Assembly (NCBI RefSeq): GCF_001373415.1 | Contig: NZ_CDSE01000030.1 | Span: 62,001 to 126,000 of the forward strand | Direction: 5' to 3' | Source of the DNA: Paenibacillus dakarensis | Lineage (GTDB): Bacteria; Bacillota; Bacilli; Paenibacillales; Paenibacillaceae | DNA length: 64,000 nucleotides | Shown: positions 1 through 7,683 of the stretch, in pieces | Layout: the number at the start of each line of letters is the position of its first letter | How positions within the stretch are numbered: the stretch's first letter is position 1 | Notes under the pieces: generated by a model | What the model saw: only the letters and a program-made list of their open reading frames with translations | The model's database searches: none | What the model was told of the DNA's origin: nothing | Made by a program: the position numbers and the translations under genes

Positions 1-361
1 TCATATAAGGAGGACTGATAAAGGTGTTTGAGTGCAGCGTAAGCACAGTTTTTACATTCGGAAAATGAAGCTTCAGCCGCTTAGCCAGGAGAGGTCTGTT
101 GTGGATTTCTACCACATCAGGATTCCAATGGCTGAGACGCTGCCTTAAAGCGGGATAGTAAGCCGATTTTGGCAAACGGTAACATGCCACGCCGTTGATG
201 TCCCCTACGCCCGGAAGGCCATTTCCGATCACTCCGTAAACTCGGATCTCCATGGTCTTCTGAACCAATGGCACGGTTTGCTCTACAACCCGTTCGACCG
301 AACTGCTTCTTCCTGAAGGTATAACGAAGGAGCCAGGTGTCACTACCGCAACCTTTCGCAG
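1..361 (-). CDS. Spore-coat-type glycosyltransferase family 4, N-terminal part (cut by window edge)
   Basis: The reverse strand is open from position 361 to the left edge and encodes about 120 residues beginning (M)RKVAVVTPGSFVIPSG, then RSSSVERVV and DVVEIHNRP. This is the N-terminal Rossmann half of GT4 glycosyltransferases related to the spore-coat proteins CotSA and YtcC, where the glycine-rich stretch lies near the nucleotide-sugar site. No ATG, GTG or TTG lies near the ribosome site. AAAGGAGG is followed nine bases later by CTG (361-359), so a rare CTG start is inferred. The gene is divergent from the ATP-grasp gene at 499, a spore-associated family. The acceptor is unknown. Confidence 0.75.
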   Translation of the reverse strand, partial: MRKVAVVTPGSFVIPSGRSSSVERVVEQTVPLVQKTMEIRVYGVIGNGLPGVGDINGVACYRLPKSAYYPALRQRLSHWNPDVVEIHNRPLLAKRLKLHFPNVKTVLTLHSNTFISPPYM

Positions 362-498
362 TTTAATACGCCTCCTTTCTTTTCTTAGCAGAATAGGGCA
401 CCAACCGCGTGTCACCCGTCCACCCGGGCAACGCTCGATGCCGCATAGACTGATATAAGAAACAGCCAATCATGAACAGCTGCGGAAGGAGGACGAAC

Positions 499-1602
499 AT
501 GCCGCCAGAACATGTCGGTATCCTAATCAACGACAGCATGTATCGAGGCATTCCTTACAGGAAAACCGGTACGGAATCTTTAGACAATTATGAAGAAGCG
601 GCCAAAATATTCGGGTTGGTTCCCTGCTTTTTCAGGACACAGGATCTATCCCCTGAAACAGGTACAGCTGCCGGCTATATCCGTGATCCATCCGGCTATA
701 AAAGAAGCATGCTGCCTATGCCCCGCGTCATACACAACAGATCTTTCAACCGGGGCAGCAGCGACCGGCAGTTGATCAGTCAGCTTATATCACAAGGGAT
801 TTTCGTTTATAATGCGAACACAAGGTACAGCAAATATCATGTTCATCATATGCTGTATAATGATCCGTTGCTCCAAGCTGCTCTTCCTGATACAACGTCT
901 GCAAACGCGGCCTCGATCCGCTCCATGCTTCGCCAGCACGGAGACATTATTCTGAAGCCGTGCTCAGGAAGCATAGGCCGCGGGATTATGCGCCTTCGCC
1001 GCGGCCCGTTCCATGACTATTTAACATACTCCCGGTCTGCTCCTTCATCAAAAGGTTGGAGAACACTGCGGATCTCAAGGAGCAGAATACCTGCATTGGT
1101 GGCTTCCAGAGTCCGGAGGTCCCCTTACCTTGTACAGCAGCGCATTCCATTAGCGACATACAAGGGAAGCTCTTATGATATCCGCATAACGATACAAAGA
1201 GGATTGTTTGGACAATGGGAAATAAGTGGAATGTTCGCCAAGACGTCATCGCCACGCACCTTCGTCTCGAATATTGCCCAGGGCGGATCGGCTCATTCGG
1301 TTCACGAAGTCTTTTATCATTCCCTGCCGGGAATTCCTCCGGAGGTTATGGCAGAGCGTACAGCTGAGTTTGCTCAACGTATTGCAAATACCCTTGCCGT
1401 GCATATGCCGTACGCAGCAGATTTTGGCCTGGATGTAGCCGTCACTTCAGACGGACGGCTGTATTTTATCGAATCAAATGGCCGGGACCAGCGATATGGA
1501 TTCCGGGAAGCGGGAATGGACGAAGAGTGGAAAGAAACCTACCGAAAACCTATGGCATTTGCGCGGTATCTTCTGAATACAGGAAGCTGGCCAGTACAAT
1601 GA
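499..1602 (+). CDS. YheC/YheD-family ATP-grasp protein (spore coat associated)
   Basis: This is a 367-residue ATP-grasp protein. Visible motifs are ILKPCSGSIGRG (about residues 148-160, nucleotide-binding lysine and glycine loop), YDIRITIQ (about 226) and FGLDVAV followed by FIESNGR (about 309-325), the metal-binding Glu/Asn pair at the end of the ATP-grasp fold. In Bacillus, YheC and YheD are spore-coat-associated proteins of unknown ligase substrate. An in-frame ATG exists at 472, but AAGGAGG followed by six bases points to the ATG at 499. The divergent glycosyltransferase on the left supports a spore-surface role. Confidence 0.85.
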   Translation: MPPEHVGILINDSMYRGIPYRKTGTESLDNYEEAAKIFGLVPCFFRTQDLSPETGTAAGYIRDPSGYKRSMLPMPRVIHNRSFNRGSSDRQLISQLISQGIFVYNANTRYSKYHVHHMLYNDPLLQAALPDTTSANAASIRSMLRQHGDIILKPCSGSIGRGIMRLRRGPFHDYLTYSRSAPSSKGWRTLRISRSRIPALVASRVRRSPYLVQQRIPLATYKGSSYDIRITIQRGLFGQWEISGMFAKTSSPRTFVSNIAQGGSAHSVHEVFYHSLPGIPPEVMAERTAEFAQRIANTLAVHMPYAADFGLDVAVTSDGRLYFIESNGRDQRYGFREAGMDEEWKETYRKPMAFARYLLNTGSWPVQ

Positions 1603-1640
1603 GCCATATAAAATGCTCGCCCAAGCAGCGAATCATATAG

Positions 1641-1675
1641 AAAAAGCGTCTTCCGTAAGGAAGACGCTTTTTCTT
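1641..1675. terminator. Bidirectional intrinsic terminator
   Basis: A 14-bp stem (AAAAAGCGTCTTCC / GGAAGACGCTTTTT) with a GTAA loop lies between the convergent ATP-grasp gene and the HTH regulator. The A-run and T-run flanks let it serve both strands. Confidence 0.85.
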
Positions 1676-1707
1676 AAATCCGATATATCAGGCCCCTTGA
1701 GGAGAAG

Positions 1708-2082
1708 CTAAATTTCCGCTTGTAATTCATCTTTTTCAGTGCTTTGCTTGTAAACAGCAGCCAACACTTTTTCATAAGCGCCCTCAAAGCTTTCCGGCAG
1801 AATATCCTTCATCTCATCCAGCAAAGGCAGGAACTTGAATAATGCCAGAATTTCCTCTTCCGTCAGCCCTAAAGGGTACATTGCAAAATGGCCAATAAAT
1901 GTATATCCCCGACCCCGGCCCTGATGAGTAATTGGTATATGCATTGCACTTAACGCATCCATATCTCGATATATGGTTCTTTCACTTGTTCCACAGCGTT
2001 CAGCAAGTTCCCTAGCTAATATCCCTGGTCTCGCTTGCACAAGTGTAATAATTCTCATTAGTCGGATCAGACGGTCTGTCAT
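1708..2082 (-). CDS. YafY/DeoR-type helix-turn-helix regulator (short form)
   Basis: The 124-residue protein begins MTDRLIRLMRIITLVQARPG and continues with an HTH_11 winged helix (LARELAERCGTSERTIYRDMDAL, about residues 20-42), the typical opening of YafY-like regulators. The remainder (GYTFIGHFAMYPLGLTEEE) matches the start of the linker, but the C-terminal WYL effector domain is absent, so it is a short form. An ATG also lies six bases upstream at 2088. The spacing from GGGAG favours 2082. The regulated genes are not evident. Confidence 0.75.
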   Translation of the reverse strand: MTDRLIRLMRIITLVQARPGILARELAERCGTSERTIYRDMDALSAMHIPITHQGRGRGYTFIGHFAMYPLGLTEEEILALFKFLPLLDEMKDILPESFEGAYEKVLAAVYKQSTEKDELQAEI

Positions 2083-2254
2083 ATGCATTTCTCCCTATCA
2101 ATCTAGTAAATTAGACTTATACATCAAGACATTATACTAGTACATTCGACCCCCATATCTCTTATTCCTTCTTTACCGACTAATTAATTAAGAACGATCC
2201 TTATGCCATTTCACCTAAAAGTTAATAAGTCTAAAGGCCTCCATGATAATACCG

Positions 2255-2950
2255 TTAAACATTTGCTAACCGATCAACCAAATATGTGCTTAAAAAGGTA
2301 CGACTTAATGCATATAAAATTTCAGCTTCTCTTAAATAATCAATATCTTCCAGCCGTATGGCTTGTGTAAGCATCTCATCTGCCCGGCGGCGGATCATTT
2401 CTTCACCACGTTTAAGATTTCCCCCTTCAAATGCCCGTAAAGCTTTTTCAAGCACGAACGGATTTTGAAGCAGCTTCAAGCATTTCTCAACGCGCCGATC
2501 CATCTTTTTAACAAACACTGACGTGTGATTGCTGAACTGCAGGGAAATCGTTTGCGACGGTAAAATAATCTGGTTATGCGTTGCGTCCTTATAGGTACAT
2601 AAAACGGTTACAATAGGATGATTTCCTGATGGATGCGGAGCACAATCAAACTCTAATACCATGTGTTTGGCTTCTCCCTCGAGCAAAGACCCGAGCCATA
2701 TAGAATAATTGAGCTCGTTCAACACCTCAGCTCTGCATCCATACCAGGCATTGAGTCGAACTCCGGTCCCTAGCTGGAGATGAAGTTGAACCTGCTCTGC
2801 AATACGCCTGGAATGTACAATATCTTTACTAGTCGTTGCCACAGTATTGTGGTATTCCACCAGCAAATAGACCTTTTTGGCACCGCTTGCGGCGACATGG
2901 TTCCGGCTCCATGTAAACTCCGTATACAAGCTCGACTGCAAAATGCCCAC
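2255..2950 (-). CDS. VWA-family protein apparently lacking the VWA domain
   Basis: The protein has 231 residues. From about residue 80 it reads like the C-terminal half of bacterial von Willebrand A proteins: a beta-rich part with GSLLEGEAKHMVLEFDC and HPIVTVLCTYKD, then the helical tail VLEKALRAFEGGNLKRGEEMI. The first 40 residues (FTWSRNHVAASGAKKVYLLVEY) resemble the segment that normally precedes the VWA core. The metal-site motif DxSxS and the roughly 180-residue VWA fold are missing. The GTG at 2950 lies directly against GGAAAGAG, and a TTG at 2941 has better spacing from GAGGTG. Function is unknown. Confidence 0.55.
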   Translation of the reverse strand: MGILQSSLYTEFTWSRNHVAASGAKKVYLLVEYHNTVATTSKDIVHSRRIAEQVQLHLQLGTGVRLNAWYGCRAEVLNELNYSIWLGSLLEGEAKHMVLEFDCAPHPSGNHPIVTVLCTYKDATHNQIILPSQTISLQFSNHTSVFVKKMDRRVEKCLKLLQNPFVLEKALRAFEGGNLKRGEEMIRRRADEMLTQAIRLEDIDYLREAEILYALSRTFLSTYLVDRLANV

Positions 2951-3064
2951 CTCTTTCCTATTCCCCTATTAATGTACCAATATGGAAGGACAGCTTTCTG
3001 TCATGGAACATATGTTTCTATCAAGATTTCGACAAAAAACTACTTTTTGGTAAACAAAAGATAA

Positions 3065-3108
3065 AAATGTCGGAGACATGACCCCAATAGAGCCTGCCTC
3101 TGACATTT
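3065..3108. other. Hairpin, possible weak terminator
   Basis: AAATGTCGGAG pairs with CTCTGACATTT (one G-T pair) across a 22-base loop and is followed by AAAATTTAATAA. It lies upstream of the VWA-like gene and may be a decayed terminator. Little else can be said. Confidence 0.25.
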
Positions 3109-3129
3109 AAAATTTAATAAGGCAACAAA

Positions 3130-3180
3130 AAAAGGAGCAGTCCCTGTAAAATTTCACATTAAGGGACTGCTCCTTATTTT
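3130..3180. terminator. Intrinsic terminator of the small stalk-like gene
   Basis: The stem AAGGAGCAGTCCCT / AGGGACTGCTCCTT has a 16-base loop, with an A-run on one side and TATTTTT on the other. It directly follows the stop of the reverse-strand gene at 3192 and could act on both strands. Confidence 0.8.
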
Positions 3181-3191
3181 TAGTTCAAGTT

Positions 3192-3353
3192 TTAATTCAT
3201 GCCCGTTTTAGACATTCGATTCTGTTCATTGATATAAGCATCAGATTCGGAAGCTACCGGAGCATAAGTTACTTTATCAATCAAAAGACCGTTGCCAACC
3301 GGTTTGCCGTTTACCGTAATCATTATGCGTTTCAAGTTATTTTGCTTCATCAT
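3192..3353 (-). CDS. Small 53-residue protein resembling one stalk-domain repeat
   Basis: This short reverse-strand gene starts with ATG-ATG after a good ribosome site (AAAGGAG, six bases) and ends in its own terminator. The product contains IMITVNGKPVGNGLLIDKVT and then YAPVASES. The order VNGKPV...VTYxPV matches the core of the copper amine oxidase N-terminal-like 'stalk' domain that is abundant in Paenibacillus, though without a signal peptide. It may be a remnant of a larger stalk protein or a genuine mini-protein. Ribosome site and terminator argue for expression. Confidence 0.6.
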   Translation of the reverse strand: MMKQNNLKRIMITVNGKPVGNGLLIDKVTYAPVASESDAYINEQNRMSKTGMN

Positions 3354-3524
3354 TTGTATTCTCCTTTATATTACAGAACATTAATTCATAATTGGGCTTA
3401 AATCTGTGTTCTTTATGGGTAATAAATTGTCAGTACCCTGCATGTTCCTACATTACATTTACCCTGTTCAACATTTAGTTAAACGCCAAGCTAGGGTGAA
3501 CATTTTAATAAAGGCGGTGACGCT

Positions 3525-3956
3525 TTGAATAAACCCAGATTATTCACAAAAACAATGCTAGCTTTCATTCTACTAACCTGTAACACATCCTTCTATTACA
3601 GCAGCCAAACCGCTCATGCAGGTTATTTTGATGACGTGTATAACAATTTTAAGGAATTCTCGGAGCTGCCGGGTGAAATAGATGAAATGAAAAACAGTTA
3701 CCAAAGAGCTCTCGAGGAATTAGATCGTGCCCGTCTGGATGCTGAACTGTACCAGAAACAAAATGCTGAGCTTGCTGAACAGAATAAACAGCTCACTAAA
3801 ATGGTAGAACAGCTTCAGCAAGCTGAGACTGCAAGATCACAAAGAGCAGAGCGCATCAAGACAGCAGTCATAACCGCTTTAATACTTTTAGCTGGATACT
3901 TCATATTCACAAGGGTCCTCCGTTATGGTATGAGAAGCCGAAATAAGCGGTTCTAA
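3525..3956 (+). CDS. Exported coiled-coil protein with C-terminal membrane anchor
   Basis: The 143-residue product starts at TTG behind AAAGGCGGTGA. It has a signal peptide (hydrophobic MLAFILLTCNTSFYY, then AHA), a charged Gln/Glu-rich coiled coil at about residues 45-108 (EELDRARLDAELYQKQ...KQLTKMVEQLQQAE), and one transmembrane helix (AVITALILLAGYFIFTRVL) followed by a short basic tail. The layout predicts an extracytoplasmic coiled coil on a membrane anchor. No family is recognised. It lies 41 bases upstream of the AIM24 gene and may be cotranscribed with it. Confidence 0.65.
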   Translation: MNKPRLFTKTMLAFILLTCNTSFYYSSQTAHAGYFDDVYNNFKEFSELPGEIDEMKNSYQRALEELDRARLDAELYQKQNAELAEQNKQLTKMVEQLQQAETARSQRAERIKTAVITALILLAGYFIFTRVLRYGMRSRNKRF

Positions 3957-3997
3957 GCCCTGCAGCTAGTGCTGTATCTATAAAGGAGGAGACAATT

Positions 3998-4702
3998 ATG
4001 ATCATCCGCTTGGAGAATACTTTCACGAATGGGAGCGGTCAGGCTGTCACATTTTCACTTCAGGAGGGAGATCTGGCTCATATTTTGCATCCTGATCAAA
4101 TTGTTGCTTTCCGCGGTCGATCACATAACCGAAGTGATCGGCTTATGGAAGTAAAGGGAATACTCCGTAAGAATAAATTGATTCGTGCAGACATCAGCGG
4201 ACCAAGCCAGTTTACCGCAGCTCTCCCGCCGGGCTTCAGCATGAGAGAAATCCAGCTTAAAGGCCAGGAGGATATGCTGTATGACTTTAAGAATGTATTT
4301 TTTTATACGAATGGTGTAAACATGCAGACCCGCATTCTAAAAATCAGAAATATGTTTATCACCCGTGATGCCGTCAAAATGAAATTCAGCGGTTCGGGAA
4401 GCATCGGTATTTTGACACAAGGCCCGGTGTGCGAAGCTAAACTCCACCCTACCGAGCCTCTATATGTGGATGCCAGCAGCATTATAGCGTATCCGGAAAA
4501 CGCAAATCTGGAATTAACCGTGTATGGTAATAATCTGGCAAGCCAGCATATGAATTACCACTGGAAGCTCACCGGCGAGGGATTTGTGCTGTTCCAGGCA
4601 GGTCGGCAGAATCAGCGGCTTGAACGGGATATGAACGATGATGGCATCATAAAGCGGTTTTTAAGGGAAGTAATCCCGTTTGGCGGTGTATTTATCAAAT
4701 GA
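3998..4702 (+). CDS. AIM24-family protein
   Basis: The 234-residue protein shows the features of the AIM24/TIGR00266 beta-sandwich family: SGSGSIGILTQGPV (about residues 128-141), then LYVDASSIIAYPENANLEL, and GEGFVLFQ near the end. Bacterial members have no settled biochemical role; the yeast relative is a mitochondrial inner-membrane organiser. The start follows AAAGGAGGAGACAATT. Its 3' end borders the promoter region of the queuosine operon. Confidence 0.75.
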   Translation: MIIRLENTFTNGSGQAVTFSLQEGDLAHILHPDQIVAFRGRSHNRSDRLMEVKGILRKNKLIRADISGPSQFTAALPPGFSMREIQLKGQEDMLYDFKNVFFYTNGVNMQTRILKIRNMFITRDAVKMKFSGSGSIGILTQGPVCEAKLHPTEPLYVDASSIIAYPENANLELTVYGNNLASQHMNYHWKLTGEGFVLFQAGRQNQRLERDMNDDGIIKRFLREVIPFGGVFIK

Positions 4703-4710
4703 AGACATCG

Positions 4711-4719
4711 TGTTATAAT
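4711..4719 (+). promoter_or_regulatory. Possible extended -10 promoter element
   Basis: TGTTATAAT is a perfect extended -10 hexamer (TGnTATAAT) just after the AIM24 stop and about 65 bases before the preQ1 aptamer. The -35 region is weak, so this is the best visible candidate for the que promoter rather than a certain one. Confidence 0.4.
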
Positions 4720-4782
4720 GAATTTTATTCGATTATAAATCGTTGTTATCAATTGAATACAATCCATGCACCTGCTGCATGG

Positions 4783-4815
4783 GAGAGGTTCGTGAACTCC
4801 CTCTATAAAAAACTA
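4783..4815 (+). promoter_or_regulatory. PreQ1-I riboswitch aptamer
   Basis: AGAGGTTC, a short loop, GAACTCCCTCT and then ATAAAAAACTA is the compact H-type pseudoknot of the preQ1 class I riboswitch. P1 forms by AGAGG/CCTCT and the A-rich tail docks into the stem. This class senses 7-aminomethyl-7-deazaguanine and normally lowers expression of queuosine genes. Its position ahead of a terminator and queC fits exactly. Confidence 0.93.
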
Positions 4816-4818
4816 TAC

Positions 4819-4852
4819 GGCCCTTATTCCTCGTAATAAGGCTTGTTTTTTT
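4819..4852 (+). terminator. Riboswitch-controlled transcription terminator
   Basis: GGCCCTTATT / AATAAGGCTT with a CCTCGT loop and a run of seven T residues immediately follows the preQ1 aptamer. It is the expression platform: ligand-bound aptamer should favour termination before queC. Confidence 0.88.
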
Positions 4853-4933
4853 ACGGACTAAAGTTCAGAACCTCTCTTTCTTCAGGATGCTTCAATGCTG
4901 CCTGTTAACATATGAAGAATGAGGGGTTTTTAC

Positions 4934-5611
4934 ATGCTTAAAAATGAAAAAGCGATTGTCGTGTTCAGTGGAGGCCAAGACAGTACGACCTGCCTTTTCT
5001 GGGCTAAGAAGCATTTCGCCGAGGTGGAGACTGTAACCTTTGATTATGGTCAGCGGCATAAATATGAAATCGAATGTGCAGCTCAGATTGCGCAGGAACA
5101 AGGGGTCCAGCAAACGGTGCTTGATATGAGTCTATTGAACCAGCTTGCCCCCAACGCACTGACACGAGGCGATATAGAGATTGCTGAGGGTGACCAGGGT
5201 GTCCCGAACACCTTCGTAGACGGACGCAATCATCTGTTTCTCAGCTTCGCTGCAGTGCTTGCCAAACAAAAGGGAGCCCGGCATCTGGTTACCGGTGTAT
5301 GTGAAACTGACTTTAGCGGCTATCCCGATTGCCGGGACAGCTTTATTAAGTCACTCAATGTCACGCTTAATTTAGCGATGGATTATCCGTTTGTTATTCA
5401 TACTCCGCTGATGTGGCTTGATAAAGCCGACACCTGGGAACTGGCTGACCAAATGGGAAAACTGGAGTATATCCGTCAGAACACACTGACTTGCTATAAC
5501 GGAGTAAAAGGTGACGGTTGTGGTGAATGTCCTGCCTGCCAACTAAGACAAGCCGGACTGGATAAATATTTAAGCCGCCGGACTCCCCATCCAGAAGGGA
5601 GCGAGCTGTAA
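4934..5611 (+). CDS. queC: 7-cyano-7-deazaguanine synthase QueC
   Basis: QueC converts 7-carboxy-7-deazaguanine to preQ0 with ATP and ammonia. The 225-residue protein has the PP-loop SGGQDSTT at residues 12-19, the [13 protein letters not shown] stretch, and a C-terminal zinc site formed by Cys187, Cys196, Cys199 and Cys202 (in [10 protein letters not shown]). An ATG at 4919 is in frame, but GAGGGG seven bases before 4934 sets the start there. It is the first gene of the preQ1-controlled operon and shares one base with the queD start. Confidence 0.96.
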   Translation: MLKNEKAIVVFSGGQDSTTCLFWAKKHFAEVETVTFDYGQRHKYEIECAAQIAQEQGVQQTVLDMSLLNQLAPNALTRGDIEIAEGDQGVPNTFVDGRNHLFLSFAAVLAKQKGARHLVTGVCETDFSGYPDCRDSFIKSLNVTLNLAMDYPFVIHTPLMWLDKADTWELADQMGKLEYIRQNTLTCYNGVKGDGCGECPACQLRQAGLDKYLSRRTPHPEGSEL

Positions 5612-6102
5612 TGGTACGCCAGCCTGGAGCTTTTCGCATCGTCGACAAATTACAAAAGCTGGGTGAGGATATCGATGCAGGAAGTCTTCGTTATCACCGC
5701 AAGCGAGTGCTCGTTTCCAAGGAGTTTACTTTTGACGCTGCCCATCACCTGCATGCGTACGAAGGAAAGTGCAAAAACCTGCATGGTCACACGTACAAGG
5801 TGGTATTCGGGATCAGCGGTAAACCTGACGAGGTTGGGATCACGGTTGACTTCGGAGAAATCAAGAACATCTGGAAAACAGCAATTGAACCCTTTCTCGA
5901 TCATCGATATTTAAATGAAACACTGCCTCCGATGAATACAACTGCCGAGAATATGGTCGTATGGCTGTACGAACAGATGGAGCATGCTTTATCGGAGCAG
6001 CAAGCCTTTATAGAGCAGGAAACCAGAACTGAGTTCGTTCGTCTGTACGAGACACCTACGAGTTATGCTGAAGTTAGACGGGAGTGGATGGTAAATGAGT
6101 AG
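5611..6102 (+). CDS. queD: 6-carboxytetrahydropterin synthase QueD
   Basis: QueD makes 6-carboxytetrahydropterin from 7,8-dihydroneopterin triphosphate in the preQ0 pathway. The 163-residue protein carries the zinc and catalytic region FDAAHHLHAY and KCKNLHGHTYK (catalytic Cys54; His58 and His60 with His45 or His46 for zinc) and the VDFGEIK and FLDHRYLN segments. It has an N-terminal extension of about 33 residues before the usual family start. Its start overlaps the queC stop (TAATG) and its end overlaps queE, indicating coupled translation. Confidence 0.95.
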   Translation: MVRQPGAFRIVDKLQKLGEDIDAGSLRYHRKRVLVSKEFTFDAAHHLHAYEGKCKNLHGHTYKVVFGISGKPDEVGITVDFGEIKNIWKTAIEPFLDHRYLNETLPPMNTTAENMVVWLYEQMEHALSEQQAFIEQETRTEFVRLYETPTSYAEVRREWMVNE

Positions 6103-6886
6103 TCATGTAGTTGAATCACCTGCCAAATCCGGAGTTCCAGCAGGTGCAGCCGTTATTGACCGGCCTATCCCTGTCATGGAAATCTTCGGACCTACCGTCC
6201 AGGGAGAGGGTATGGTCATTGGCCGCAAAACCATGTTTGTCCGGACGGCGGGCTGCGATTACCGCTGCTCATGGTGTGACTCCGCATTCACATGGGACGG
6301 AAGCGGGGCTGATTCCATTTCCCGCATGAATCCACACGAAATTTGGGAAGAGCTGTACCGTCTTGGTGGAGACCGTTTTGATCATGTTACACTATCCGGG
6401 GGCAATCCTGCCCTGCTGTCTCAGCTGGGCGGACTGGTTAACACCCTGCATGCTCATGGCATTACCGTGGCTGTCGAGACACAAGGATCCCGCTGGCAGG
6501 ATTGGCTGAACGATATTGATGAGGTGACTATTTCTCCGAAGCCGCCAAGCTCCGGGATGGAAACCAACTGGGCAAAGCTGGATGACATAATTACACGTTT
6601 GTCGGCACGTGTGCCCGGGCGTCCATTCAGCCTTAAAGTCGTTGTATTTGATAACGTTGATCTTGCTTATGCCGAGACCGTACATGAACGCTATCCGAAT
6701 GTTCCTTTCTATATTCAAGCAGGAAATCCGGATGTGAATACCACCGAGGCTTCTTCACATATTTCAAACTTACTGGAGCGCTACGAACGTCTGATAGATG
6801 CTGTGATGAAATCAGATCGGTTGAATGACGTCCGTGTACTTCCACAGCTTCATACCTTGGTATGGAGCAACAAACGAGGCGTATAA
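6095..6886 (+). CDS. queE: 7-carboxy-7-deazaguanine synthase QueE (radical SAM)
   Basis: QueE performs the radical-SAM ring contraction of 6-carboxytetrahydropterin to 7-carboxy-7-deazaguanine. The 263-residue protein has EIFGPTVQGEG, the 4Fe-4S motif CDYRCSWC (Cys54, Cys58, Cys61; CxxxCxxC), LSGGNPAL and the TISPKPPSSGM segment. It begins inside the last codons of queD (8-base overlap). The 22-residue N-terminal lead before PVMEIFG is variable in the family. It is the third gene of the que operon. Confidence 0.95.
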   Translation: MSSHVVESPAKSGVPAGAAVIDRPIPVMEIFGPTVQGEGMVIGRKTMFVRTAGCDYRCSWCDSAFTWDGSGADSISRMNPHEIWEELYRLGGDRFDHVTLSGGNPALLSQLGGLVNTLHAHGITVAVETQGSRWQDWLNDIDEVTISPKPPSSGMETNWAKLDDIITRLSARVPGRPFSLKVVVFDNVDLAYAETVHERYPNVPFYIQAGNPDVNTTEASSHISNLLERYERLIDAVMKSDRLNDVRVLPQLHTLVWSNKRGV

Positions 6887-6930
6887 ACCGTTCTGTCGTA
6901 ACGATTATGATAAATAAAGGAGTTTAAACT

Positions 6931-7428
6931 ATGGCTGGAAGACAACGCAATGAAATGGAAGACATAACTCTGCTCGGGAATCAGGGTACTAAATACCATT
7001 TCGAGTACGATCCGAGCATACTCGAAAGCTTTGATAACAAGCATCCATACCGGGACTATTTTGTAAAATTCAACTGTCCTGAGTTTACAAGCCTGTGTCC
7101 GATCACAGGTCAGCCTGATTTTGCAACCATCTATATCAGCTATATCCCCGATATTAAAATGGTTGAGAGTAAAGCATTAAAGCTGTACCTGTTCAGTTTT
7201 AGAAATCATGGAGATTTCCATGAGGATTGTGTTAACATTATTATGAACGATCTGATAAAGCTGATGGATCCGCGATATATTGAAGTATGGGGTAAGTTCA
7301 CTCCTCGCGGCGGGATCTCGATCGACCCTTACTGCAACTATGGTCGTCCTGGGACCAAGTACGAAGAAATGGCTGCCCATCGACTGATGAACCATGATAT
7401 GTATCCTGAAAAGGTGGATAACCGATAA
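6931..7428 (+). CDS. queF: NADPH-dependent 7-cyano-7-deazaguanine reductase QueF
   Basis: QueF reduces the nitrile of preQ0 to the amine preQ1. The 165-residue length marks it as the unimodular Bacillus type. [14 protein letters not shown] holds the Cys56 that forms the thioimide and the Asp63 proton donor. [22 protein letters not shown] is the substrate-binding stretch, and [14 protein letters not shown] is typical of the C-terminal half. It starts 44 bases after queE behind AAAGGAG and closes the operon before a strong terminator. Its product preQ1 is the ligand of the upstream riboswitch, so the operon is under feedback control. Confidence 0.96.
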   Translation: MAGRQRNEMEDITLLGNQGTKYHFEYDPSILESFDNKHPYRDYFVKFNCPEFTSLCPITGQPDFATIYISYIPDIKMVESKALKLYLFSFRNHGDFHEDCVNIIMNDLIKLMDPRYIEVWGKFTPRGGISIDPYCNYGRPGTKYEEMAAHRLMNHDMYPEKVDNR

Positions 7429-7453
7429 GCAAGCGAATAAAATGGAGTGCTTC

Positions 7454-7489
7454 AAAGGCGGCAAGGATTTTCCTTGCCGCCTTTTTCTT
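7454..7489 (+). terminator. Terminator of the que operon
   Basis: The stem AAAGGCGGCAAGG / CCTTGCCGCCTTTTT with a five-base loop ends in TTTTTCTT 26 bases after the queF stop. Confidence 0.9.
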
Positions 7490-7634
7490 ATATAAACGGA
7501 CAAAAGAAACCGGAAATATTTACATTCAACAACTTGTGAAATGTTTAACTAAATTTAGGGTAACCCATAGTTATGATTCATTTACAAATCTGCCTATGCA
7601 TACTTTCATTTTACCAATATTCCTTTATGTCACC

Positions 7635-7654
7635 GTTTGAAGACACGCCCTAAT
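7635..7654. repeat. Left arm of a perfect 20-bp inverted repeat (insertion-sequence end)
   Basis: GTTTGAAGACACGCCCTAAT is the exact reverse complement of 8397-8416. Read toward the enclosed gene, both arms encode Phe-Glu-Asp-Thr-Pro-stop, as expected if a transposase stop codon lies inside a terminal inverted repeat. GGGCGTGTC is a common outer tip of insertion sequences, so the elements would extend away from the enclosed gene. Confidence 0.75.
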
Positions 7655-7683
7655 AAAACTAATTCTCAAGGAGAGGACAATAT

